Positions 55,487 to 64,000 of a DNA stretch of 64,000 nt are shown piece by piece (position 1 is the stretch's first letter; every line of letters starts with the position of its first letter). This DNA is from DATDIC01 sp963777625 (lineage in GTDB: Bacteria; Pseudomonadota; Alphaproteobacteria; Acetobacterales; Acetobacteraceae). The stretch covers positions 62,001-126,000 of the forward strand of contig CAVZRO010000033.1 in the NCBI GenBank assembly GCA_963777625.1, written 5' to 3'. The notes beneath the pieces were generated by a model. That model made no database searches. It saw nothing but the letters and a program-made list of their open reading frames with translations, and was not told where the DNA came from. Position numbers and translations under genes: made by a program.

Positions 55487-56295
55487 AGACCGGCCCTCGC
55501 CAGGGCACGACGAAGCACCACCGCTTGGGTGCGGACCGCGAATGGATCGTCACCGAGCGGCGTCGCCGACAACAGCTCGGTGACGCGCTCGCTGCGCCCG
55601 CCGTCGCGCATGAATTGCGGATCATCGATCACGACGGGGCAGCCGGATGTAGCGCCGATGACGCAGCGGTGCACGTCACGTGCGGGATCGAACAGCACCG
55701 CGGCGCTGGCCTGCGCAAACTCCCCCGCCTTGCGGCAGAACTTGCAGTAGCCCCAGCGGGCACGCTCCGACAGCCAGGGTAGCCGCAATTCAACCAGCAA
55801 CTCGTCGGGCTGGAGCGCCGTCTCGAACGGGCCGAGCATGAACTCCGCCGCAGCCACGGTGCGCTGCCCGGCCTTGCTGGCAAGCAGCAGCTCAGCCCCG
55901 AGCGCGGCGACGCAAACCACCCAATCCGCTGACGGATCGGCGTGGGCAAGGCTGCCGCCGATGGTGCCGCGATTGCGCACCGCGCGATAGGCGATGCCAC
56001 CGGCAATCGCGGCCAGGATTTCGCCGGTACGGTCGGGACCGGCGCCGTCCTCCAGCCGCGCGTGGGTGACACAGGCGCCGACCGCAAGCGCCTGCCGATC
56101 GCTGCGTACCGATCTCAGTTCCGGGATGGCAGTGATATCGATAATCAGGTCGGGCTGCGCCAGCCGCAGGTTCAGCATCGGGCCGAGCGATTGCGCGCCC
56201 GCCATGGCCCGCACTGCGCAGTCGTCACGCGCCAGCAGATCGAGCCCAGCCGACAGGGTCGTGGGTCGCTCATACGCGAAGTCAACGGGCTTCAC
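55483..56295 (-). CDS. Molybdenum hydroxylase medium subunit, FAD-binding (CoxM-like)
   Basis: A 270-residue FAD subunit of the xanthine dehydrogenase family. The FAD motifs are AGAQSLGPMLNLRLAQPDLI (usually AGGQSL) and NRGTIGGSLAHADPSADW, with YCKFCRKAGEFAQASAAVLF later. The start is taken as the GTG at 56295 (KPVDFAYERPTTLSAG), overlapping the TGA of the corrected CoxL-like gene. In the sequence as given the two frames are continuous, which I regard as a consequence of the indel near 56375. Confidence 0.88.
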   Translation of the reverse strand: MKPVDFAYERPTTLSAGLDLLARDDCAVRAMAGAQSLGPMLNLRLAQPDLIIDITAIPELRSVRSDRQALAVGACVTHARLEDGAGPDRTGEILAAIAGGIAYRAVRNRGTIGGSLAHADPSADWVVCVAALGAELLLASKAGQRTVAAAEFMLGPFETALQPDELLVELRLPWLSERARWGYCKFCRKAGEFAQASAAVLFDPARDVHRCVIGATSGCPVVIDDPQFMRDGGRSERVTELLSATPLGDDPFAVRTQAVVLRRALARAGL

Positions 56296-58635
56296 CGCGC
56301 CGCCCCAGCAGCCTCGATCGCCGCCAGGATGCGGCGCGGCGTGATCGGTGCATCCGAAACCGTCGCGTCGAGCGGGCGCAAGCGCATCATTGATCGCATT
56401 GCACAGCGCCGCCGCCGGCGCGATCGCTCCGCCTTCGCCGATCCCCTTCATGCCGAATTCGGTGTACGGCGAGGGCGTGTGCATGTGCTCGACGCGAATG
56501 TGCGGCACCTCGGTAAATCCGGGCACCAGGTAGTCCATCAAGGTCGACGCCAGCGGCTGCCCCTCATTGTCATAAGGTGAGCACTCGTAGAGGCCGGTTC
56601 CGATGCCCTGCGCGACGCCGCCGTGGATCTGACCGTCCACCACCATCGGGTTGACCATCGTCCCGGCGTCCTCGACCACCAGGTAGTCGATTATGTCAAC
56701 CGACCCGAGTTCGGGATCGACCGCCACCACCGCGGCATGGGTAGCGTAGGAGAACGTGCCGTGGTCGCTTTTCGGCTTGTGGCCGCCCGTAACCTCCAGC
56801 CCGGCCGGATCGACGTCGGCCGGCAGGAGCTGCGGGGCGCGGTACCAGGTGTGTGCGATCTCGGCGATGGAGATCTCGGCCGCGCCGCTGCGGATGCAGC
56901 CGTCCGCCAGCACCGCATTCTCGGGCGGCGCCTGCAGCAGATGCGCGCCAATGCGGCGCAGGCGCTGCGCCAGGATCCGACACGACGTGGCGACCGCGCC
57001 GCCCGCCATGACCATGCTGCGCGACCCCCACGTACCGGTGGAATACGGGGTCAGCGCCGTGTCACCATGGATCAGCCTGATGCGCTCCAGCGGAATGCCC
57101 AGCACTTCGTTCGCGACCTGGGCCAAGGTGGTTTCCATGCCCTGTCCGTGCGACTGCACGCCGACGCGCAGTTCCAGCCCGCCGTCCGGCGTGATGCGTG
57201 CCTGCGCTTGCTCATGACCGGGAACCATCGGGATGCCCCAGCCGTGATAGACTGCGGTTCCGTGCGCCCCTTGCTCGCAGTACGTCGCCAGTCCGACGCC
57301 GATCAGCCGACCGTCCGGCTCGTTCCTACGCTGACGGGCCCGAACCCCCGCCAGATCGATGCCGGCGACCGCGCGGCGCACCGATTCCGGATAGTCGCCG
57401 CTGTCGAAATGCTTTCCGGTGATATTGTCGAACGGCATCTTCTCGGGCGGCACCAGGTTTTCGACCCGGACCTCCCAGCTTTCCCGTCCGACCGCCAAGG
57501 CGATGCCGTCGATGAGCTGCTCCATGACGAAGCACACATTCGGGCGCGCCACCCCACGATAGGGCACGATCGGCGGCTTGTTGGTGCACACGGAATAGGT
57601 GTGGCAGTGATAATGCGGAAAATCATAGGGGCCGGGCAGGATGCTGCCGACCTGCGCGGCTTCCAGGCACGCCGAGAACGGATAGACCGAATAGGCGCCG
57701 GCATCGACATGCGCGATCGCCTCCACGCCCAGCAGCCTGCCACGCTCGTCGGCATAGGCAGTGATCTCGTAATGGTGTTCGCGCGCGTTGGCGGCAGCCA
57801 CCAGGTGCTCCCGCCGGTCCTCGATCCAGCGGACCGGCTGATCCAGCCGCATCGCAAGCCAGGCGGCCACGACCTCCTCCGGCTGCAACAGCCCCTTCCA
57901 GCCGAAGCCGCCGCCGACATCGGGCGCGATGACGCGGATCGCGTCCTGCGACACGCCGAGACACTCGGAAAGCCCGCTGCGGACAATGTGCGGCATCTGC
58001 GTCGCCGTGTGCAGCACCAGTTGCTCAGTCTGCCGGTCCCAGTTCGCCACGACGCCCTTGCCCTCCAGCGGCAGGATGCACTGGCGCGCGGTGCGGATCG
58101 TGCGGGACACCTTCACTGGCGCGGCCGCGGCAACCGCCGCGAATGGCGTGCCGACGCTGGTTTCCAGAAAGAGATTATCCTTCCAGTGCTCGTGCACGCG
58201 GGGTGCGCCGGCCGCGGCGGCGGCGAGCATATCGACATTCACCGGCAGTTCGTCGAACTCGGCCGTAACCAGGGCGGCGATGTCCTCGGCTTCGGCGCGG
58301 CTGTCGGCGACACAGACGGCGATCGGCTCGCCGACAAAACGCACCTTGTCGCTCGCCATCGCCGGCTGCTCGGATACCTTGAACCCCGGCAGGCCGGACG
58401 CCGCGCGGATCGGCTTCACGCCGTCCCGCGCCAGGTCGGCCCAGGTGAAGACGGCGTGCCGCACCGCGTCGGGGATTTCGAACCCGCGCAGGCGTGCATG
58501 CGCGACGGGGCTGCGCACGAATGCCAGCTCGCGCATGCCCACCAGGCTGATATCGGCCACGAACCGGCCGCGCCCGCGCAGAAGGCGATCGTCCTCCTTG
58601 CGACGAACTCTGGCGCCGACGCCGGTGCCCTGCAT
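56292..58635 (-). CDS. Molybdenum hydroxylase large subunit (CoxL-like, non-CODH), 3' end frameshifted
   Basis: About 780 residues after correction. It binds the molybdopterin cofactor: PDVGGGFGWKGLLQPEEV (about 238-255) and the C-terminal FGMKGIGEGGAIAPAAAL with the catalytic Glu. At the active-site loop it has VPYRGVARPN (357-366) instead of the Cys-containing AYRCSFR of true CO dehydrogenases, so the substrate is probably an aldehyde, purine or N-heterocycle. An extra C near 56374-56376 shifts the frame after NAINDALAP; repaired, it ends LDATVSDAPITPRRILAAIE and a TGA at 56292. ATG 58635 gives a start directly before GVGARVRRKEDDRLLRG. Confidence 0.9.
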
Positions 58636-58862
58636 GGCTCCCCCCGCTGTGCCGACCCCGGACCCCAGCTCGGTCCCGTATCCAGGCGACCAGTTTGGGA
58701 CTCTGCCGCCGCGCCCCCGGAAGATCAAGCGCCAAACAGCACAGCGAAATTCGATGCGGTAGGATGGACAGGCTGATGTACCATCTTTAGCATCTTAGTG
58801 GCCGAAAGGCGGCTTCTTCCGGTCGCACGCCGGTGCGATGGAGCGGAATCGAGGACTGCAGC

Positions 58863-59816
58863 ATGACAGCCTATGAGCGGTTGAGGGCGGAGACGACCGA
58901 GCGCGACCGCAGCCTGCGGGAGAAGGTCATGTCGCTGGACGAAGCCGCCCGGCTCGTCCCGCCCGGCGCGCATGTCGCACTTGGCGGGTGCATGATGTCG
59001 CGCACGCCCATGGCCATGCTGTGGGCCCTGGTGCGCGCCGGCCGGCGGGACCTGACCTTCTCCCGCAGCATCGTTTCGTCGGACGGCGATATCATCTTCG
59101 CCTCCGGTCTCGGCCGCAAGATCATCACGAGCTGGTTCAGCCAGGGCATCGTCTGGGGCGTGTCGCGGGTGATGCGCCACTGGGTCGAGACCGGCCGCGC
59201 CGAGTTCGAGGAATGGAGCCATATGTCGATGGGCCTGCGCTTCCGCGCCGGCGCGATGGGCGTTCCGTTCATGCCGATCCGCTCGATGATGGGATCGGAC
59301 GTCCATCATCGAGTCAGCGCGCAGACCCATCCGATGACCTGCCCCTTCACCGGCGAGAAGCTGGTGCTGGTGCCGGCGCTGACGCCCGATGTCGCGCTGA
59401 TCCACGTGCAGCGCTGCGATCCTTACGGGAATGCCCAGCTTGACGGGCTGCAGTTCATGGACATCGACCTGCCGATGGCGGCGAAACGGGTGATCGTGAC
59501 CACCGAGCGGATCGTCTCCAACGAGCAGATCCGCCGTACGCCCGATCAGACGAAATTGCCCTTCTTCACCGTCGATGCCGTCGTCGAAGTGCCGTATGGC
59601 TGCGCGCCACACGAGTGCTATGGCCAGTATGAGCCGTTCTTCAAGCATATGGACATGTTCGCCGAGATGACCCGGCAGGATCCCGAACGCGGCAGCCAGG
59701 AATACCTGGAGCGCTTCTTTCACGAGCCGGCTTCGTGGAATCATGTGCTGGACCGGATGGGGCTGCACGACCTGCTGACGGCAACGCGCGGCGGCAGGAG
59801 CATCCATGATGTCTGA
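58863..59816 (+). CDS. CoA-transferase family I, subunit A (GctA-like)
   Basis: A 317-residue alpha subunit of a two-subunit CoA-transferase related to glutaconate CoA-transferase and IpdA. Traits: LVPPGAHVALGGCMMSRTPM, then PTPDVALIHVQRCDPYGNAQ-like (here LTPDVALIHVQRCDPYGNAQ). ATG 58863 is preferred over an upstream in-frame ATG, as the N-terminal helix begins there. It is divergent from the molybdenum hydroxylase operon across 227 bases and overlaps subunit B by 11 bases. Confidence 0.9.
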   Translation: MTAYERLRAETTERDRSLREKVMSLDEAARLVPPGAHVALGGCMMSRTPMAMLWALVRAGRRDLTFSRSIVSSDGDIIFASGLGRKIITSWFSQGIVWGVSRVMRHWVETGRAEFEEWSHMSMGLRFRAGAMGVPFMPIRSMMGSDVHHRVSAQTHPMTCPFTGEKLVLVPALTPDVALIHVQRCDPYGNAQLDGLQFMDIDLPMAAKRVIVTTERIVSNEQIRRTPDQTKLPFFTVDAVVEVPYGCAPHECYGQYEPFFKHMDMFAEMTRQDPERGSQEYLERFFHEPASWNHVLDRMGLHDLLTATRGGRSIHDV

Positions 59817-60591
59817 ACGCTCCCGCACCGCCGGCGCCTATACCACCACCGAGTTGCTCGCCGTGATGGCGAGCCGGGCGCTGCGTGACGGGCTGATCGT
59901 GTTTGCCGGCGTCGGCACCCCGCTGCTGGCGGCGACGCTGGCGCAGCGGCTGCACGCGCCCGGTCTGACCATCCTGTTCGAAGGCGGCGTGATTGGCCCG
60001 TTCATCGTGCCCGGGGAGCTGCCTCCGTCCACCAACGAACAGCGCTGCACCCGTCGCGCCAACATGGTGTGCCCGATCACCGATGTCCTCCTGCTGCTGC
60101 AGCGCGGCTATGTCGATGTCGGCTTTCTCGGCGGCGCGCAGATCGACCGCTACGGCAACCTCAATAGCTCGTTCATCGGCGACCCCGACCATCCGCGGAC
60201 CCGGCTGCCCGGCACCGGCGGCGGCAACGACATTGCCAGCCTCTCGCACGTGATCGTGGTGATGAAGCACGAGAAGCGGCGCTTCGTGGAGCAGGTGGAG
60301 TTCATCACCAGCCCGGGCTATTTGCGGGGCGGCACCACGCGGCGTGACGCGGGACTGCTGGCCGGCGGACCGCAACTGATCATCACCGACCTGGCGGAGC
60401 TTGGGTTTCATCCTGAAACCAAGCGGATGCAGATCCAGGCGCTGCACCCCGGCGTCAGCATCGAGCAGGTGCAGGCGAATACGGGTTTCGTCCTCGACAT
60501 CGCCGGCGACGTGCGGGTCACCGACAAGCCGTCCGAGCGCGAGCTGCAAGTGTTGCGGCAACTCGATCCGGATCGTCTCTACATCGCCTGA
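59806..60591 (+). CDS. CoA-transferase family I, subunit B (GctB-like)
   Basis: A 261-residue beta subunit. The catalytic glutamate of the family is probably Glu59 in TILFEGGVIGP; IpdB-type hydrolases lack it. GYVDVGFLGGAQIDRYGNLN, GTGGGNDIASLSHVIVVMKH and FVEQVEFITSPGYLRGG are family motifs. With subunit A it would move CoA between a dicarboxylate or ring-cleavage product and a donor thioester. Confidence 0.9.
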   Translation: MMSERSRTAGAYTTTELLAVMASRALRDGLIVFAGVGTPLLAATLAQRLHAPGLTILFEGGVIGPFIVPGELPPSTNEQRCTRRANMVCPITDVLLLLQRGYVDVGFLGGAQIDRYGNLNSSFIGDPDHPRTRLPGTGGGNDIASLSHVIVVMKHEKRRFVEQVEFITSPGYLRGGTTRRDAGLLAGGPQLIITDLAELGFHPETKRMQIQALHPGVSIEQVQANTGFVLDIAGDVRVTDKPSERELQVLRQLDPDRLYIA

Positions 60592-60640
60592 GCTCTGCTC
60601 GTCGACCGGCGTCTTCGCCGGACGACACGAAAGGACCGCC

Positions 60641-61588
<948 letters not shown>

Positions 61589-61619
61589 TCGGGCCGCACG
61601 GCAAGGCGGAGGAAACCGC

Positions 61620-62807
61620 GTGAGTATCAGGATCACCGAAAACTCTACCGCACGTACTCTGCAACCTTACGACCAGCAGGAGGTGCTTTCGCATGCCGCC
61701 GCCGCCGCGGCGTTTGCGGCGATTTCCGCGTGCCCGCTCTATGCGCCGACGCCGTTGCACCGTTTGGACCGCGTCGCCGCTTCCAGCCAGGTCGGCAAGG
61801 TGTGGTACAAGGACGAGGCCAGCCGGTTCGGGCTCGGCAGCTTCAAGGCGCTGGGTGGCGCGTACGCCGTCGCGCGCCTGCTGCAACAGAAACTTTCCCG
61901 GCAACTCGGCCGCGACGTGACGCTGCCGGAGCTGGTGCGGGGCGGTCTGCGCGACCATACGCGGCAAATGACCGTCACCTGCGCGACTGACGGCAATCAC
62001 GGGCGGTCCGTTGCCGCCGGTGCCCGCACTTTCGGCTGCCGCTGCGTCATTTTTCTGCATGCCGAGGTCAGCCAGGGACGAGAGGACGCGATCCGCGCCT
62101 ACGGCGCCGAGATCGTCCGAATCACCGGCAATTACGACGAGTCCGTGCTGGCCGCATCGCAGGCAGCCGAAAAGAACGGCTGGGATGTTGTCTCTGATAC
62201 ATCTTGGCCCGGCTACGAGGCCGTTCCGCGCAACGTGATGCAGGGCTACACGGTCATGCTGATCGAGACGCTCCGGCAGCTCAAGGCGACAGGCGCCGCG
62301 CCGCTCACGCACGTGTTCGTCCAGGGCGGCGTGGGTGGTCTGGCGGCGGCCGTGTGCGCGCATCTATGGGAGGAGATGGGAAGCGCGGCGCCAATCACCG
62401 TCGTGGTCGAGCCGGAGCGCGCGGACTGCCTGTTTCAGTCGGCGCTGGCTGGCCGGCCCACCCCAGCGTCCGGCGATCTCTCCACCGTCATGGCGGGATT
62501 GTCGTGCGGCGAAGTCTCCACGGAGGCATGGCGTGTCCTGAGCCGCGGCGCCCGGTTCTTCCTGACGATCGATGACGCAATGGCGATCGAGGCAATGCGC
62601 CTGCTCGCCCGGCGCGGAGCGAGTGAGCAACCGATCATCGCCGGCGAATCCGCCACGGCTGGGCTCGCCGCACTGATCGCCACCGCGGCGGATCCGGTCC
62701 TGCGGCGACGGCTTGAACTCACTCCCGACTCGACCGTGCTGCTGATCGGCAGCGAAGGCGCGACCGATCCTGATCTGTACCGCCAGCTTGTCGGCGACAT
62801 TGCCTGA
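61620..62807 (+). CDS. dpaL: Diaminopropionate ammonia-lyase
   Basis: A 395-residue fold-type II PLP enzyme that converts 2,3-diaminopropionate to pyruvate and two ammonia. The PLP lysine is Lys76 in RFGLGSFKALGGAYA, matching the E. coli YgeX position (Lys77). CATDGNHGRSVAAGARTFGC, TSWPGYEAVPRNVMQGY and the glycine loop VFVQGGVGGLAAAV are diagnostic. The GTG at 61620 has GGAGG eight bases upstream. It converges on a GntR regulator beyond which an M20 peptidase begins, the same pair of enzymes as E. coli ygeX-ygeY. Confidence 0.93.
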   Translation: MSIRITENSTARTLQPYDQQEVLSHAAAAAAFAAISACPLYAPTPLHRLDRVAASSQVGKVWYKDEASRFGLGSFKALGGAYAVARLLQQKLSRQLGRDVTLPELVRGGLRDHTRQMTVTCATDGNHGRSVAAGARTFGCRCVIFLHAEVSQGREDAIRAYGAEIVRITGNYDESVLAASQAAEKNGWDVVSDTSWPGYEAVPRNVMQGYTVMLIETLRQLKATGAAPLTHVFVQGGVGGLAAAVCAHLWEEMGSAAPITVVVEPERADCLFQSALAGRPTPASGDLSTVMAGLSCGEVSTEAWRVLSRGARFFLTIDDAMAIEAMRLLARRGASEQPIIAGESATAGLAALIATAADPVLRRRLELTPDSTVLLIGSEGATDPDLYRQLVGDIA

Positions 62808-62813
62808 GCTGCC

Positions 62814-63620
62814 TTATCCGGCGCCACCACCGCCTTCGCGCGCGCCATTGCGCAGCAGGTCGATATCGAACCGTACGCAATCGCCGCGGTAGACCACCTC
62901 CGCGACGTACGTCACCACGCCCTGCTGGTTGCGGACGAGATAGCGCGCCTCCGCCGTCGGCGAGTTCAGCGGCATGCGCAGCCGCTCGCTCGTGTCCGGG
63001 TTGGCGCTGCCGACGACGACGGTGAGCTGCGCATGGTCGATGTTCTCGCGCTCCATCTCCAGCAGCAGCGGCAGCGCGGTGCGGGAGCGGAATTCCTCGG
63101 GCGACCGTTCGAAGATGGCGCGTTCCACGTGCACACCGGCGACGGCAAAGGGCTCGCCTGCCCGGAACTGCACGCTGAGCAGGTATTGGTATTCGGCCGC
63201 TGCCGTGCCGTCCTCGGGGAACAGCCGCGGCGATGGCGGCGGATTCTTCACCGTCAGGAAACGCGGCACATGGGCGCTGATCGACTGCGCGAGCGAATCG
63301 ATATCGATGGTCAGGTGCAACCAGCGGCGTTCCGGCATGTGCGGCGTGACGAACGTGCCGCGACCTTGCTGACGATGGACGAGCCCTTCTTTCTCCAGCA
63401 GTTCCACGGCCTGGCGCACGGTCACCCGCGCGACGCCAAATTCCTGCTCCAGTTCCTCCTGCGTCGGCATCTTCTGTCCGGCCCGGAAATGGCCGTCGGC
63501 AATGCGATTGCGCAGCAACGTTGCAACCTGGATATAGAGCGGGATCGGGCTGCGCCTGAACATGTGCAGGCGGCTTTCGGGCGCTCGTCGCCGCGAGCGC
63601 TCTTTCAGTGGCACAGTCAT
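62814..63620 (-). CDS. GntR-family regulator with UTRA domain (HutC subfamily)
   Basis: A 268-residue regulator. Helix-turn-helix at about residues 24-92 (PLYIQVATLLRNRIADGHFR, FGVARVTVRQAVELLEKEGL, HRQQGRGTFV). A UTRA ligand domain follows (EYQYLLSVQFRAGEPFAVAG, FRSRTALPLLLEMERENIDH). It is divergent from the M20 peptidase and convergent with dpaL, six bases apart. It probably controls the peptidase, and perhaps itself. Confidence 0.9.
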   Translation of the reverse strand: MTVPLKERSRRRAPESRLHMFRRSPIPLYIQVATLLRNRIADGHFRAGQKMPTQEELEQEFGVARVTVRQAVELLEKEGLVHRQQGRGTFVTPHMPERRWLHLTIDIDSLAQSISAHVPRFLTVKNPPPSPRLFPEDGTAAAEYQYLLSVQFRAGEPFAVAGVHVERAIFERSPEEFRSRTALPLLLEMERENIDHAQLTVVVGSANPDTSERLRMPLNSPTAEARYLVRNQQGVVTYVAEVVYRGDCVRFDIDLLRNGAREGGGGAG

Positions 63621-63690
63621 CCTGCGAATCTTCCCCCTGGTCCCCGCCTCAGCCCGACGAACCGCCGACGCTCTACCTCAATCGGCACCG

Positions 63691-63758
63691 CTACAGGAAG
63701 TCCGACGGATTCTGGTTACGGCTACAGGCGGTTGCGTGGCAGGTCTGATTAACTGTAG
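63691..63758. promoter_or_regulatory. Three phased CTACAG sites, candidate GntR operator
   Basis: CTACAG at 63691-63696 and 63722-63727 and the inverted CTGTAG at 63753-63758 have centres exactly 31 bases apart, about three helical turns. They lie in the 210-base divergent promoter region between the GntR and M20 peptidase genes. Operator function is inference. Confidence 0.35.
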
Positions 63759-63830
63759 GATGACCGAACCTCCTGAGGATGGCTCCCGACCTGTCTTGGT
63801 CGAATCAATCGCGAGCAGAAGGAACAGGAC

Positions 63831-64000
63831 ATGACATCCGACCTCCGCCGGAGCGTGCTCGGCCAGATCGAGGTGGATACCGACAAGGCGATCAAGTTCC
63901 TTCAGCGGATGGTTTCGATCCCCAGCGTGACCGGCGATGAGGCCGGCATCCAGCGCTTTCTCGCCGATTACATGAACGGGATGGGGCTGACCGTGGACCA
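63831..64000 (+). CDS. M20-family peptidase/deacylase (cut by right window edge)
   Basis: Only the first 56 residues are visible. KAIKFLQRMVSIPSVTGDEA then GIQRFLADYMNGMGLTVD is the typical N-terminus of M20 metallopeptidases (ArgE/DapE/carbamoylase group). GAAGGA precedes the ATG. With dpaL nearby it may remove an acyl or carbamoyl group from a diaminopropionate derivative, as YgeY does, but that is inference. Confidence 0.75.
   Translation, partial: MTSDLRRSVLGQIEVDTDKAIKFLQRMVSIPSVTGDEAGIQRFLADYMNGMGLTVD

Noticed and set aside
54332..58635. Aerobic CO dehydrogenase
   Set aside because: The large subunit has PYRGVAR at the active-site loop, not the AYRCSFR motif with the copper-binding Cys.
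55483..58728. A fused CoxL-CoxM polypeptide of more than 1000 residues
   Set aside because: An extra base near 56375 explains the fusion; the repaired CoxL frame ends with the family C-terminus and a TGA overlapping the GTG start of CoxM.
56623..58776. A 717-codon open frame antisense to the CoxL-like gene
   Set aside because: Typical GC-rich shadow frame: His/Arg/Asp-rich, no family features, entirely opposite a clear gene. The same holds for long frames at 4498-6144 (minus), 8205-9713 (plus) and 26474-27742 (minus).

Overview
The window is a GC-rich (mid-60s % by eye), densely coded bacterial chromosome segment. It looks like an alphaproteobacterium, most likely Rhodospirillales/Acetobacteraceae. 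This is an inference from gene content and order: a cnoX, LON-domain, Trm112-like and DUF971 block, many ABC importers, tripartite molybdenum hydroxylase genes and several MmgE/PrpD and hydantoinase-type catabolic genes. I saw no rRNA, tRNA, CRISPR array, phage or transposase gene. Almost everything is catabolism and uptake of organic acids and amino acids.

Layout. 1-10.7 kb: an old-yellow-enzyme/dienoyl-CoA-reductase-like gene (cut by the left edge) divergent from an IclR regulator, then an MmgE/PrpD protein, a malate/lactate-type dehydrogenase, a fused HyuA-HyuB hydantoinase/oxoprolinase and a frameshifted AraC regulator. 10.7-15 kb: a split chromate transporter, a VOC protein and the housekeeping block. 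14.9-23.2 kb: a seven-gene minus-strand operon (amidohydrolase, oligopeptide-type ABC transporter, NDP-forming acyl-CoA synthetase). 23.4-32.5 kb: a GntR/HutC regulator, hutH-hutU-hutF-hutD, and a divergent methylaspartate ammonia-lyase / MmgE-PrpD pair. One 12-base motif occurs in both promoter regions. 32.5-42.2 kb: a sugar-type ABC importer without its own ATPase, a DegP-like protease, a secreted glycine/asparagine-rich repeat protein, a tiny exported peptide and an iron(III)-type ABC importer. 42.2-43.5 kb: small envelope proteins. 43.5-49.5 kb: a polar-amino-acid-type ABC importer coupled to a second NDP-forming acyl-CoA synthetase and a crotonase. 49.6-58.6 kb: a nine-gene operon joining a molybdenum hydroxylase (CoxL/M/S plus CoxG) to a branched-chain-amino-acid-type importer. 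58.8-64 kb: a two-subunit CoA-transferase, an LLM flavin oxidoreductase, diaminopropionate ammonia-lyase, a GntR regulator and the start of an M20 peptidase.

How it fits together. Each transporter is translationally coupled to enzymes that would start degrading what it imports: acyl-CoA ligation, hydroxylation or deamination. Stop/start overlaps of 4 bases or fewer are the rule, so most genes sit in long operons.

Caution on sequence quality. Eight genes carry what look like single-base indels. Three of them are the same event, GAGTC read as GAGTTC. GANTC is the CcrM methylation site of alphaproteobacteria, so part of the apparent gene damage, and two apparent gene fusions, may be sequencing artefact rather than biology.
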